A stretch of 64,000 nt of DNA from Bog-532 sp963830385 (GTDB lineage Bacteria > Actinomycetota > Actinomycetes > Streptosporangiales > Streptosporangiaceae): contig CAWHMD010000007.1 in the NCBI GenBank assembly GCA_963830385.1, forward strand, positions 1-64,000, written 5' to 3'. Positions 25,024 through 36,977 of the stretch are shown here, piece after piece. A model generated the notes under the pieces. It searched no databases and was not told where the DNA came from. It saw nothing but the letters and a program-made list of their open reading frames with translations. A program made the translations under genes and the position numbers. Each line of letters starts with the position of its first letter. Within the stretch, counting starts at the first letter, position 1.

Positions 25024-27468
25024 TCAGACGATGCGCTGGCGGCCCGCCGGCTGGACCATGACCTGGATCTGGTCCTGACCCAGGGTGGGATGCTCGGCGA
25101 CCAGCGTGACCAGGCCGGTCCGGCCGGGCCGGGAGCGCAGCCAGACCGCGCCGAGCCCGCCGTACTCGCCCAGCGCGAACGGGTTGTCGCCGATCAGGTC
25201 GGCCGGCCCGGTCACGCGCAGCCGCACGTCGCCGGTGCCGTAGCGGCGCTGGTTGCCGTAGGCGTCCACCGCCCGGAACACGACCCGGGTGGCGTCCGCG
25301 CCGTCGTCGTAGATCATCGGGTCGTCCACGGTCATGGCCAGACGGTCACCGGCCGGGTTCGACGACATCCGGACCACCGCCACCTGCTTGCCGTCCACCC
25401 ACCCCTCGATACGCAGGTCCGGGTGGTCGTCCCGGGACACCGTGAGGTCGACCAGCATCGGCGGGTACTGCAGGTGACCGTACGGCTCGGCGTCCAGCAC
25501 CGGTTGCGCGGTGCCCGCGTGGGTTCCCCCGACGAACACGTGGACCTGCTCGCAGTTGCTGGCCAGCAGCGCGTTCGGCCCCGGTCCGGCCGGTGACGCG
25601 CTGGTGCCCAGCTCCCAGAAGAACACCGGCACCACCACCGGCCGGACCCGGGGGTCGACCTGGGACAGGTAGACGGCGGCGCCGGGCTTGGCCACCCGGA
25701 ACCCGTCGGCCACCCCGGCCCACTTGATGTGCTGGCCGGGGGTGCCGAACGGTGACGCGTAGTCGAACGCGGCCCAGGCCAGCAGGCCCGCGTACCGGGG
25801 GCTGGACTGGGCGACGTCGTGGACCTGGGCGTGGTAGATCGCCTGCTGGGCCAGCATCGTGGGCGGGTCCGTCCACCGGTACCGGTGCGGGTGCGGCAGC
25901 TCCACCCCGACCGACTCGGTGACCAGGTAGGGCACGTGCGGCAGCGGCGGCAGCAGCCGGGCGTTGCCGGCCGCGTCCCGGTGGTAGTCGTTGAACGCGT
26001 AGACGTCCTCGTCCCAGTCCGGCTGGTGCTGGGTGTACATCGCCCCGGACGACGGCCTGGTCCCGTCCAGCCGCCGGGCGGTCTCCCGGGTGCGGTGGTA
26101 CAGGCCCGGGTGGCTGCGGGTCTCGTTCAGCCGGGTGCCCCAGATGATCACCGACGGGCGGCTGCGGTCCCTGACCACCATGTCGTGCACGTTCTGCACC
26201 ACCACGTCCTGCCAGGGCGCGTCCCCGACGTAGTGCCAGCCGGGCGTCTCCTCCCACACCATCAGGCCCAGCTCGTCGCAGGCGTCCAGGAAGTGCGGGG
26301 ACTGCGTGTAGTGCGAGCAGCGCACCATGTTGCAGTTGAAGTCGTTCCGGAGGATCTCGGCGTCCCGGCGCTGCACGCGCGCGGGCATGGCCATCCCGGC
26401 GTACGGGAACAGCTGGTGCCGGTCCAGCCCGAAGATCTTCAGCCGCTCGCCGTTGAGGAAGAACCCGTCGACCCGGAACTCCGCCTGCCGGAACCCGATC
26501 CGCTGCTGCCGGGCATGCGTCCCGCCGCCGGGCACGGTCAGCGTGGTGGTCAGCCGGTACAGCTTCGGGTGGTCCGGCGACCACAGCGTGACCTCGTCCA
26601 GGCCGGTGAGGGACATCGTGGTCACCGTGCGCCCCGGCGCCAGCGCGGGCAGCATCTGAGTGGTCATGGCCACCGTCCGGACCTGGCCGGCGTGGTCGGT
26701 CAGCACCGTCTCCAGCTGGATGGGCCCGGTGGCGGCGTGCGCGCTGTCTATCGTGGCATGGACGTCCACCCGCCGCCCGGCCGTCAGCACGTCGGCCGGT
26801 TGCGCGTACACGTCGGACAGGTAGGCGTCTGGCAGCACCCGCAAGGTGACGTCGCGGTAGATGCCGCCCGGCTGGAAGAAGTCCACCGACCGGGGGGTGC
26901 CCGAGGTCGGCGGCACCGGCACGCAGCGCGCGTCCACGATGACCGCCAGCACGTTGTTACCGCTGGTCAGGTGGCCTGTCAGCTCGGCCGAGAACGGCAG
27001 GTACCCGCCCTTGTGGGAGGTGATCGTGCGGCCGTTGAGTACCACCGTCGCGTTGACCATCACCCCGTCGAAGTCGACCAGCACCCGGCCGTCCGGCAGC
27101 TGGCTGCCGTCGATGTGCTGCCGGTAGACCCATACGTCCTCCCAGTCCGCCGGGTTCCACTTCTGCCAGGACAGCCTGGTCACGCAGTGCGGGAGGGTCA
27201 CCGCCGCCAGGGAGCGGTCGTCGAAACCGGGCCGCTCGGTGCCCGGGCGGTACCGGCCGAACCGCCAGCCGCTGTTCAGGTCGAACTCCAGCGCGGTGGT
27301 GGCCGGGTACGGCGCCGTCCGCGGCTCAGCCACGTGCGGCCGGGCCGGCCGCGGCCGGGTGGCCACGTCGGTCACCGCGAACCCGGCCGCTCCAGCCCCG
27401 GCGGCCAGGCCCGCCGCCAGGACCGACCTCCGGGTCAGGCCGGTGCGTTCTTCCGGTGATTCGCCCAC
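25024..27468 (-). CDS. Second exported GH2 glycoside hydrolase
   Basis: An 814-residue paralogue of the 22510-24909 product with the same domain order. A twin-arginine signal (LTRRSVLAAGLAAGAGAAGFAV) comes first, then a sugar-binding jelly roll, Ig-like domain, TIM barrel (RPSVIIWGTRLNETRSHPG; PYLVTESVGVELP) and C-terminal beta domains. Long blocks are identical or nearly so between the two (SPHFLDACDELGLMVWEETPGW), pointing to a local tandem duplication. The genes are 114 bp apart on the same strand. The Tat signal implies folding before export. Confidence 0.88.
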   Translation of the reverse strand: MGESPEERTGLTRRSVLAAGLAAGAGAAGFAVTDVATRPRPARPHVAEPRTAPYPATTALEFDLNSGWRFGRYRPGTERPGFDDRSLAAVTLPHCVTRLSWQKWNPADWEDVWVYRQHIDGSQLPDGRVLVDFDGVMVNATVVLNGRTITSHKGGYLPFSAELTGHLTSGNNVLAVIVDARCVPVPPTSGTPRSVDFFQPGGIYRDVTLRVLPDAYLSDVYAQPADVLTAGRRVDVHATIDSAHAATGPIQLETVLTDHAGQVRTVAMTTQMLPALAPGRTVTTMSLTGLDEVTLWSPDHPKLYRLTTTLTVPGGGTHARQQRIGFRQAEFRVDGFFLNGERLKIFGLDRHQLFPYAGMAMPARVQRRDAEILRNDFNCNMVRCSHYTQSPHFLDACDELGLMVWEETPGWHYVGDAPWQDVVVQNVHDMVVRDRSRPSVIIWGTRLNETRSHPGLYHRTRETARRLDGTRPSSGAMYTQHQPDWDEDVYAFNDYHRDAAGNARLLPPLPHVPYLVTESVGVELPHPHRYRWTDPPTMLAQQAIYHAQVHDVAQSSPRYAGLLAWAAFDYASPFGTPGQHIKWAGVADGFRVAKPGAAVYLSQVDPRVRPVVVPVFFWELGTSASPAGPGPNALLASNCEQVHVFVGGTHAGTAQPVLDAEPYGHLQYPPMLVDLTVSRDDHPDLRIEGWVDGKQVAVVRMSSNPAGDRLAMTVDDPMIYDDGADATRVVFRAVDAYGNQRRYGTGDVRLRVTGPADLIGDNPFALGEYGGLGAVWLRSRPGRTGLVTLVAEHPTLGQDQIQVMVQPAGRQRIV

Positions 27469-27879
27469 GGCCGGGCAGACCTCCCCCGTGTTCGCTTGCT
27501 CTTTAGACGAACGGGAACACCTGTTAGTTGCCGCCCCCCGGCGCCGGTGTGACCACGCTCGCCCCCGAAGCTATCGAGCCGGTGTCGGTGGCGTGACTAC
27601 TCCGCGAAATGTCTCACGACGCTCAGCGCCCGGTCATGGCCGAAGGTCCCAGGTTGGATGGCATCCGGTCCCGACCCGGACTTCGGCGCCCAGAATGTCA
27701 GACCCCGCGGTTACATTCGAACGCAGGTACAGATGGACTGGACACCTAGCCGAAAGTATGTTCGACTGAGTGTGCGAATCCCGGCGCCTGACCCCCCTCG
27801 GGCGCCCGGGGACCGGGCCGGGCGGGGTGAAGGGAAGGCCCCGCCCGGCCGGGTTCCGCAAGCTATGCAGAGAGGACCG
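27469..27879. other. Intergenic region between GH2 and HEPN genes
   Basis: About 410 bases forming the divergent control region of the GH2 cluster and the HEPN-domain gene. It holds a candidate LexA box (listed separately) and a second half-site tcgaac at about 27717. No ORF here is convincing. Confidence 0.4.
27750..27765. promoter_or_regulatory. Candidate LexA (SOS) box
   Basis: The sequence ccgaaagtatgttcga matches the actinobacterial SOS consensus TCGAAC-N4-GTTCGA at 10 of 12 fixed positions, with a perfect right half. It lies about 115 bp upstream of the HEPN-domain gene. Confidence 0.45.
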
Positions 27880-28371
27880 ATGACGATGAACGCAGTCACG
27901 TCAGCGCAGGCGCGCACGTCCATGCGTGCGGGCAGGCCGTCGCCGGGCGGGCTGCCGAGGAGCAGAGTGGCGGGATCGGCCCTGGCCCAGCTGGAGTCGG
28001 CCCGCCGCGGGCTGGCCGAGGCGGCCGAAGAGGCCGCGCCCGCCGCCCGCTACGTCGCTGCGCACCTGGCGGCGCTGCGGGCCGCGGCCGCGGTGGTGGC
28101 CGCCCGCGGTGAGCCGGTCACGCCCGGGCGCCGTCGCCGGCCCCGCAGCGTGTGGGAGCTGCTGCCGCAGGTCGAGCCGACGCTGGCCGAGTGGGCCGCG
28201 TTCTTCGCGGCCGGTGCGAGCAAGCGTGCCGCCGCCGAGGCGGGCCTGTCCCGGGCGGCGACCGCCCACGAGGCCGACGACCTGCTGCGCGACGCCGAGA
28301 TCTTCGTGCTGGTGGTGGAGACGGCGCTCGGCGTGGACCAGGCGCCGCTGCCGCTCCGCCCCGCTGGCTGA
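27880..28371 (+). CDS. SAV_6107-type HEPN-domain protein
   Basis: A 163-residue, mainly alpha-helical protein. A charged N-terminal tail leads to LAQLESARRGLAEAAEEAAPAARYVAAHLAALRAAAAVVAARG, then RSVWELLPQVEPTLAEWAAFFAAGASKRAAAEAG and a helical DDLLRDAEIFVLVVETALG end. This matches the actinobacterial SAV_6107-type HEPN family as I recall it. The family has no established biochemical role. The ATG follows an agagagga box. It converges with bldD, separated by a strong hairpin. The candidate SOS box upstream suggests DNA-damage control. Confidence 0.75.
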   Translation: MTMNAVTSAQARTSMRAGRPSPGGLPRSRVAGSALAQLESARRGLAEAAEEAAPAARYVAAHLAALRAAAAVVAARGEPVTPGRRRRPRSVWELLPQVEPTLAEWAAFFAAGASKRAAAEAGLSRAATAHEADDLLRDAEIFVLVVETALGVDQAPLPLRPAG

Positions 28372-28405
28372 TATCCCGATCCGGGCGGGCTGACCCGGGC
28401 ACAGC

Positions 28406-28443
28406 AAAGGCGGCGCACCGCCAGTGCGGTGCGCCGCCCTTGA
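28406..28443. terminator. Bidirectional terminator between HEPN gene and bldD
   Basis: A perfect 12-bp GC-rich stem (28409-28420 with 28427-28438) encloses a 6-nt loop. A-rich bases precede it and ctt follows, so it can serve both convergent genes. Confidence 0.85.
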
Positions 28444-28509
28444 TCAGTCAGTCGTGCGGACGTTCCTTGCTGTGCCCCACCAGGGGCGTGGCCAGGGGGA
28501 AGTCAGCCG

Positions 28510-29004
28510 TCAGAGAGTGTCGATCGCGCCGCGCGCCTCGGAGTCCAGCACGCCCCAGTTGATGAGTTCCTCGGTCAGGTCGGCCGGGGACTTGTCGTAG
28601 ATCACAGCGAGCGAGCGCAGGTCCTCCTGGCGGACGGACAGCACCCGGCCGTTGTAGTCGCCGCGCTGGCTCTGGATGGTGGCGATGTAGCGCGCCAGCG
28701 GCCCGGACTTCTCCTTGGGCAGATCGTTCATCCGCTCCAGGTCGATGACCAGCTTGGGCGTGGGCGCCAGCGGCGTGGGGGTGGAGTCACCCGGCAGCAG
28801 CTCCGACACCGGCACGCCGTAGAACTCGGCCAGTTCGGCCAGCTTCTGGACGGTGACCGACCGGTCGCCGCGCTCGTACGAGCCGACCACCACGGCCTTC
28901 CACCGGCCCCGTGACTTCTCCTCGACCCCATGCAGGGAAAGGCCCTGCTGTGTCCGGATCGCGCGCAGCCGCGCGCCCAGCGTCTTGGCGTACTCAGATG
29001 GCAT
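28510..29004 (-). CDS. bldD: Developmental regulator BldD
   Basis: A 164-residue regulator. The N-terminal XRE helix-turn-helix (about residues 10-70, GSYERGDRSVTVQKLAELAEFYGVPVSELLPG) binds DNA. The C-terminal domain carries the c-di-GMP signature RGD-X8-RQ-[DE]-D, with R114 G115 D116 and R125 Q126 E127 D128 at exact spacing. In Streptomyces, tetrameric c-di-GMP dimerises BldD so that it represses sporulation genes. The start at MPSEYAKTLG matches the family. Upstream lies an inverted repeat (29029-29034 with 29058-29063) that could be an autoregulatory site. Confidence 0.96.
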   Translation of the reverse strand: MPSEYAKTLGARLRAIRTQQGLSLHGVEEKSRGRWKAVVVGSYERGDRSVTVQKLAELAEFYGVPVSELLPGDSTPTPLAPTPKLVIDLERMNDLPKEKSGPLARYIATIQSQRGDYNGRVLSVRQEDLRSLAVIYDKSPADLTEELINWGVLDSEARGAIDTL

Positions 29005-29420
29005 TTGTTGGCCCCCCGGCCAGTCGTTGCTTACGGTAATGGTTACGGACAGTGACGGTAAGCCGGGAGGATGACAAGGTCAAGCCGAATGGCAAAAACT
29101 GGTCGAACCTACCCGGTAACCGGCCTGCCTTACCTCAGCGTTATCTACCCCACGCTCAGCGTGCGGGAAACTCCGTGTCACCGGGCTTTATCGGTGGTCT
29201 GCGACCGTTTTCGACCATTCGGCGCGGGGTTGTGGCGTTCTGTGAACGGCCGTTTTCGTGTGACTCAAATCACACTACTGAACGAGTCCCCGCGACCACG
29301 TGACGCCGCCGGCCGCGGCCGCCCGGCGAGCCCGCGAAAGGCCGGCGGCCACCCTGATACCGTGAATTTTGACAGACGTCCTTTAAGGACCGTTCCGTGA
29401 AGCGGTAAAGGAGGTCGCGG
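29005..29420. other. Divergent control region of bldD and the pyr operon
   Basis: About 415 bases without a supported gene. Near bldD are repeated ttacgg blocks and the gcttac/gtaagc inverted repeat, a candidate BldD operator. At the far end is the pyrR leader with its RNA hairpin. The open frames in between lack ribosome-binding sites and have atypical composition. Confidence 0.4.
29379..29414 (+). promoter_or_regulatory. PyrR-binding RNA hairpin overlapping the pyrR ribosome-binding site
   Basis: In the leader RNA, tccttta (29379-29385) pairs with taaagga (29406-29412). An upper stem pairs ccg (29390-29392) with cgg (29403-29405), and the loop ttccgtgaag resembles the UCC-N-GNGA loop recognised by PyrR in Bacillus. 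The 3' strand contains the aaaggagg ribosome-binding site 6 nt before the GTG. PyrR binding would therefore block translation, as reported for Mycobacterium smegmatis. Confidence 0.7.
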
Positions 29421-30047
29421 GTGACACACGCGCGCCGTGGTACTGATTCGCCAGCTACTGGCAGCTCCCCGGGCAAACGGGTACTCGAGCCCGATGAGAT
29501 CCGGCGGGCGCTGACCCGGATCGCCCACGAGATTCTCGAACGGACCAACGGGGCCGGCGACATCCTGCTGCTCGGCATCCCCACCCGGGGCGTCCCGCTG
29601 GCCCAGCGGCTGGCCGAGCGGGCCGGCGAGTTCGAAGGCCGGCCGATCCCCTGGGGATCGCTCGACGTGACCATGTACCGGGACGACCTGCGGCTCCGCC
29701 CCGCCCGGGCGCTCGGCAAGACCGAGCTGCCGCCGGCCGGCATCGACGGCCAGACCGTGATCCTGGTGGACGACGTGCTGTACTCCGGCCGCACGGTCCG
29801 GGCCGCCCTGGACGCGCTGACCGACCTCGGCCGCCCGGGCACCGTGCAGCTGGCCGTGCTGGTCGACCGCGGGCACCGGGAGCTGCCGATCCGGGCCGAC
29901 TACGTGGGCAAGAACCTGCCGACCTCGCAGCGCGAGCAGGTCAGGGTGCTGCTGTCGGAGGTTGATGGCGAAGACGCTGTCATCCTCGGCTCGCCCGGTG
30001 GGGACCAAACGGGCGGCAGCTCTGAGGACGCTGAGGTGGGGGCGTGA
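29421..30047 (+). CDS. pyrR: Bifunctional pyr operon regulator PyrR / uracil phosphoribosyltransferase
   Basis: A 208-residue type I phosphoribosyltransferase fold with the PRPP motif VILVDDVLYSGRTVRAA, the N-terminal ILLLGIPTRGVPLAQRLA and RADYVGKNLPTS. It binds leader RNA when UMP is high and can also make UMP from uracil. The N-terminal ~20 and C-terminal ~25 residues are polar extensions. It is the first gene of the operon, GTG start, and overlaps pyrB by 4 bp. The leader hairpin that hides its own ribosome-binding site points to translational autoregulation. Confidence 0.95.
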   Translation: MTHARRGTDSPATGSSPGKRVLEPDEIRRALTRIAHEILERTNGAGDILLLGIPTRGVPLAQRLAERAGEFEGRPIPWGSLDVTMYRDDLRLRPARALGKTELPPAGIDGQTVILVDDVLYSGRTVRAALDALTDLGRPGTVQLAVLVDRGHRELPIRADYVGKNLPTSQREQVRVLLSEVDGEDAVILGSPGGDQTGGSSEDAEVGA

Positions 30048-31027
30048 ACCGGCACCTGATCGCGGCCGCCGACCTCAGCCGCGACGACGCGCTGCTGATC
30101 CTGGACACCGCCGAGGAGCTGGCCCGGATCTCCGACCGGCCGATCAAGAAGCTGCCCACGCTGCGCGGGCGCACCGTGGTCAACCTGTTCTTCGAGGACT
30201 CGACCCGGACCCGGATCTCGTTCGAGGCCGCCGCCAAGCGGCTGTCGGCCGACGTCATCAACTTCTCGGCCAAGGGCTCCAGCGTGGCCAAGGGGGAGAG
30301 CCTCAAGGACACCGCGCTGACCCTGGAGGCCATGGGGGCCGACGCGGTGGTCATCCGGCACATGGCCTCGGGCGCACCGCACCGGCTGGCCGGCTGGATC
30401 AAGGGCCACGTGGTCAACGCGGGTGACGGCATGCACGAGCACCCGACCCAGGCCCTGCTGGACGCCTTCACCATCCGCCGCCGCCTGCGCACCGAAGGCA
30501 CTGGTCACACCGGCAGCTCCAGTCACGGCAGCCCCACTGGCGGTCTGGACGGCGTCCGGGTCACTCTGGTCGGCGACGTGCTGCACAGCCGGGTCGCCCG
30601 CTCCAACATCGCCCTCCTGAACACCCTGGGGGCGCAGGTCACGGTGGTCGCGCCGCCGACCCTGCTGCCGCTGGCGGTCGACGGCTGGCCCTGCGAGGTC
30701 AGCTACGACCTGGATGCGGTGCTGGCCAAGACGGATGTGATCATGATGTTGCGGGTCCAGCAGGAACGGATGAACGCCGCCTACTTCCCCAGCGTCCGCG
30801 AGTACAGCCGCCGCTACGGGCTGGACGTGGCCCGGATGGCCGCGCTGCCCGAGCACGCGATCGTGATGCACCCGGGGCCGATGAACCGGGGCGTCGAGAT
30901 CGCGGCCGAGGTCGCGGACTCGCCGCGGTCCACGATCGTGGAGCAGGTGGCCAACGGCGTCAGCGTCCGCATGGCGGTGCTGTACCTGCTGCTGGGCGGA
31001 GCGGATCTGGGGGGAACGAATGAGTGA
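30044..31027 (+). CDS. pyrB: Aspartate carbamoyltransferase catalytic subunit
   Basis: A 327-residue enzyme that makes carbamoyl-aspartate. Motifs present are FFEDSTRTRISFE (carbamoyl-phosphate binding), the Lys loop AKGSSVAKGESLKDT, HPTQALLDAF and MHPGPMNRGVEI. A short Gly/Ser/Thr/His insert (GTGHTGSSSHGSPTGG) sits between the two domains at about residue 150 and is not typical. No regulatory pyrI follows. Overlaps pyrR (4 bp) and pyrC (8 bp). Confidence 0.96.
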   Translation: MNRHLIAAADLSRDDALLILDTAEELARISDRPIKKLPTLRGRTVVNLFFEDSTRTRISFEAAAKRLSADVINFSAKGSSVAKGESLKDTALTLEAMGADAVVIRHMASGAPHRLAGWIKGHVVNAGDGMHEHPTQALLDAFTIRRRLRTEGTGHTGSSSHGSPTGGLDGVRVTLVGDVLHSRVARSNIALLNTLGAQVTVVAPPTLLPLAVDGWPCEVSYDLDAVLAKTDVIMMLRVQQERMNAAYFPSVREYSRRYGLDVARMAALPEHAIVMHPGPMNRGVEIAAEVADSPRSTIVEQVANGVSVRMAVLYLLLGGADLGGTNE

Positions 31028-32387
31028 GAAGGACAGTGCTATCCAGGACAGGGCTATCCAGGACAGGGCGATGACCGGCACCTGGCTGATCAGGAACTCG
31101 CGCCTGCCCGGCGGGCAGCACACCGACCTGCTGCTGCGCGACGGCATGATCGCCCAGACCGGCACCGGGCTCTCCGCCGGCGGCGCTCAGGTCCTGGACG
31201 CGGACGGCCTGCTGGCCCTGCCCGGCCTGGTCGACCTGCACACCCACCTGCGCGAGCCGGGCCGCGAGGACGCCGAGACCATCGAGACCGGGACCCGGGC
31301 GGCGGCGCTCGGCGGGTACACGGCGGTGCACGCGATGGCCAACACCGACCCGGTGGCCGACACCGCGGGCGTGGTCGAGCAGGTGTGGCGGCTGGGCCGC
31401 GAGGCCGGGCACTGCGACGTCCAGCCGGTCGGCGCGGTCACCGTCGGCCTCGACGGCGCCCGGCTGGCCGAGCTCGGGGCGATGGCCGACTCGGTCGCCC
31501 GGGTGCGGGTGTTCTCCGACGACGGCAAGTGCGTGGCTGACCCGCTGCTGATGCGCCGGGCGCTGGAGTACGTCAAGGCCTTCGACGGGGTGGTCGCCCA
31601 GCACGCCGAGGAGCCCCGGCTCACCCAGGGCGCCCAGCTGAACGAGGGCGAGGTGTCCGGGCGGCTGGGCCTGGCCGGCTGGCCCGCGGTGGCCGAGGAG
31701 GCGATCATCGCCCGCGACTGCCTGCTGGCCGCCCACGTCGGCTCGGCCCTGCACGTGTGCCACGTGTCCACGGCCGGGTCGGTGGAGATCATCCGCTGGG
31801 CCAAGGCCAAGGGCTGGCGCGTCACCGCCGAGGTCACCCCCCACCACCTGCTGCTGACCGACGAGCTCGCCGAGGACTACGACCCGGTCTACAAGGTCAA
31901 CCCGCCGCTGCGCACCGCCGCCGACGTCGAGGGCGTCCGCCAGGGCCTGGCCGACGGCACGATCGACTGCGTGGCCACCGACCACGCCCCTCACCCGGCC
32001 GAGTACAAGGACACCGAGTGGGCCGACGCGGCCATGGGCATGACCGGCCTGGAGGTCGCGCTCCGGGCCGTTCAGCAGGCCATGGTCGACACCGGCCTGC
32101 TGGACTGGGCCGGGGTGGCGGACCGGATGTCGGTCCGGCCCGCCGCGATCGGCCGGCTGACCGGGCACGGGCAGCTGCCCGCGGCCGGCGGGCCCGCCAA
32201 CCTGACCCTGTACGACCCCGGCGCCCGGCCCGAGCCGGTCGATCCGGCCACCCACGCCTCCAAGAGCCGCAATACCCCGTTCCGGGGCGTGGCCCTGCCC
32301 GGCCAGGTGGTGGCCACGTTCCTGCGCGGCGTACCGACCGTGCTCGACGGCAAGCTGACCAACGCTAACCACAAGGAGCTCGCGTGA
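31020..32387 (+). CDS. pyrC: Dihydroorotase (class I)
   Basis: A 455-residue amidohydrolase that closes carbamoyl-aspartate to dihydroorotate. Zinc-site motifs are the HxH of LVDLHTHLREPG, the H of CHVSTAGSVEIIRWAK and the D of CVATDHAPH. The first 17 residues are encoded by a 15-bp tandem repeat (AIQDR twice) overlapping the pyrB end. An internal ATG at 31071 (MTGTWLIRNSRLPGG) gives the usual family N-terminus and may be the real start. Confidence 0.95.
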   Translation: MSEKDSAIQDRAIQDRAMTGTWLIRNSRLPGGQHTDLLLRDGMIAQTGTGLSAGGAQVLDADGLLALPGLVDLHTHLREPGREDAETIETGTRAAALGGYTAVHAMANTDPVADTAGVVEQVWRLGREAGHCDVQPVGAVTVGLDGARLAELGAMADSVARVRVFSDDGKCVADPLLMRRALEYVKAFDGVVAQHAEEPRLTQGAQLNEGEVSGRLGLAGWPAVAEEAIIARDCLLAAHVGSALHVCHVSTAGSVEIIRWAKAKGWRVTAEVTPHHLLLTDELAEDYDPVYKVNPPLRTAADVEGVRQGLADGTIDCVATDHAPHPAEYKDTEWADAAMGMTGLEVALRAVQQAMVDTGLLDWAGVADRMSVRPAAIGRLTGHGQLPAAGGPANLTLYDPGARPEPVDPATHASKSRNTPFRGVALPGQVVATFLRGVPTVLDGKLTNANHKELA

Positions 32388-33612
32388 GTGGACTTCCGGC
32401 CGGCACCCCCGCGGCGGGCCCACCCGCCCTGCTGGTGCTGGAGGACGGCACCACGCTGCGCGGCACCGGGTTCGGGGCCGAGGGTGAGACGTTCGGCGAG
32501 ATGGTCTTCAACACCGGCATGACCGGCTACCAGGAGACGCTCACCGACCCGTCGTACGCCCGCCAGATCGTGGCCATGACCGCGCCCCACATCGGCAACA
32601 CCGGCGTCAACGACGCCGACCCCGAGTCCCGGCGGATCTGGGTCGGCGGCTACGTGGTGCGTGAGCCGGCCCGGATCGCGTCGAACTGGCGGGCCGTCCG
32701 CGACCTGGACAGCGAGCTGCGCCGCCAGGGGATCACCGGCATCGCCGTCCGCGGCACCCGGGCGCTGACCCGCCACCTGCGCGACCAGGGCGCCATGCGC
32801 GCCGCCATCAGCACCGCCGAGACCGACCCGGACCAGCTCCGGGAGCGGGTGCTGGCCAGCCCGGGGATGGCCGGCGCCGACCTCGCCCGCGACGTCACCA
32901 CCCCCGGGCCGTACACGGTCAGCCCGCCGCCGGGCACCCCGGTCCGCTACCGGGTCGCCGCCGTCGACCTCGGCATCAAGGCGTCCACCCCCCGGTACAT
33001 GGCCCGGCTGGGCTGCGAGGTGCTGGTGCTGCCGGCCACCGCGACGGCGGGCGAGATCCTGGCCGCCAGCCCGGACGGGGTGTTCTTCAGCAACGGCCCC
33101 GGCGACCCGGCCGCGGCCGGCTACGCGGTCGAGGCGATGGGCGGGGTGCTGGCGGCCGGCCTGCCGGTGTTCGGCATCTGCATGGGCAGCCAGATCCTGG
33201 CCCGGGCCCTGGGGCTCGGCACCTACAAGCTGCGCTACGGCCACCGGGGCATCAACCAGCCGGTCATGGACCTGGCCACCGGCCGGGTGCACATCTCCAG
33301 CCACAACCACGGCTTCGCCGCCGCGCTCCCCGGCCAGGAGGGGACCGGCGCCCCAGCCGGTGACACCCTTTCCGCCGGCGGCACCGAATGGGCCCACATC
33401 CCGGACGCGGCCCGCGCCCCGTTCGGCACCCCCTACGGCGCCGCCCAGGTCAGCCACGTCAACCTCAACGACGGGGTGGTCGAGGGCCTGCGCCTGCTGG
33501 AGCGCCCGGTGTTCAGCGTCCAGTACCACCCGGAAGCCGCCCCCGGCCCGCACGACGCCGCCGGGCTGTTCGAGGAGTTCTGCACCGCCATGCCCAACCG
33601 CAGGAGTGCCTG

Positions 33613-33613
<1 letters not shown>
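32384..33613 (+). CDS. carA: Carbamoyl-phosphate synthase small subunit (glutaminase)
   Basis: A 409-residue glutaminase subunit that delivers ammonia to CarB. The N-terminal CPSase domain has FGEMVFNTGMTGYQETLTDPSY. The C-terminal class I amidotransferase has the nucleophile Cys in VFGICMGSQILARALG and the His/Glu pair in VQYHPEAAPGPHD. A short Ala/Gly insert precedes the last conserved block. GTG start overlapping the pyrC stop. The stop overlaps the carB start. Confidence 0.96.
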
Positions 33614-36951
<3,338 letters not shown>

Positions 36952-36977
36952 CCTGAGCAAGAGAAAGTAGGCAGGAC

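Noticed and set aside
20290..25596. Very long open frames opposite ssuD-like and GH2 genes
   Set aside because: These are GC-rich shadow frames on the other strand, full of Arg/Gly/Val with no domain matches. The opposite strand encodes recognisable enzymes.
29071..29400. Open reading frames upstream of pyrR
   Set aside because: No ribosome-binding site, atypical residue composition, and overlap with the pyrR leader hairpin.
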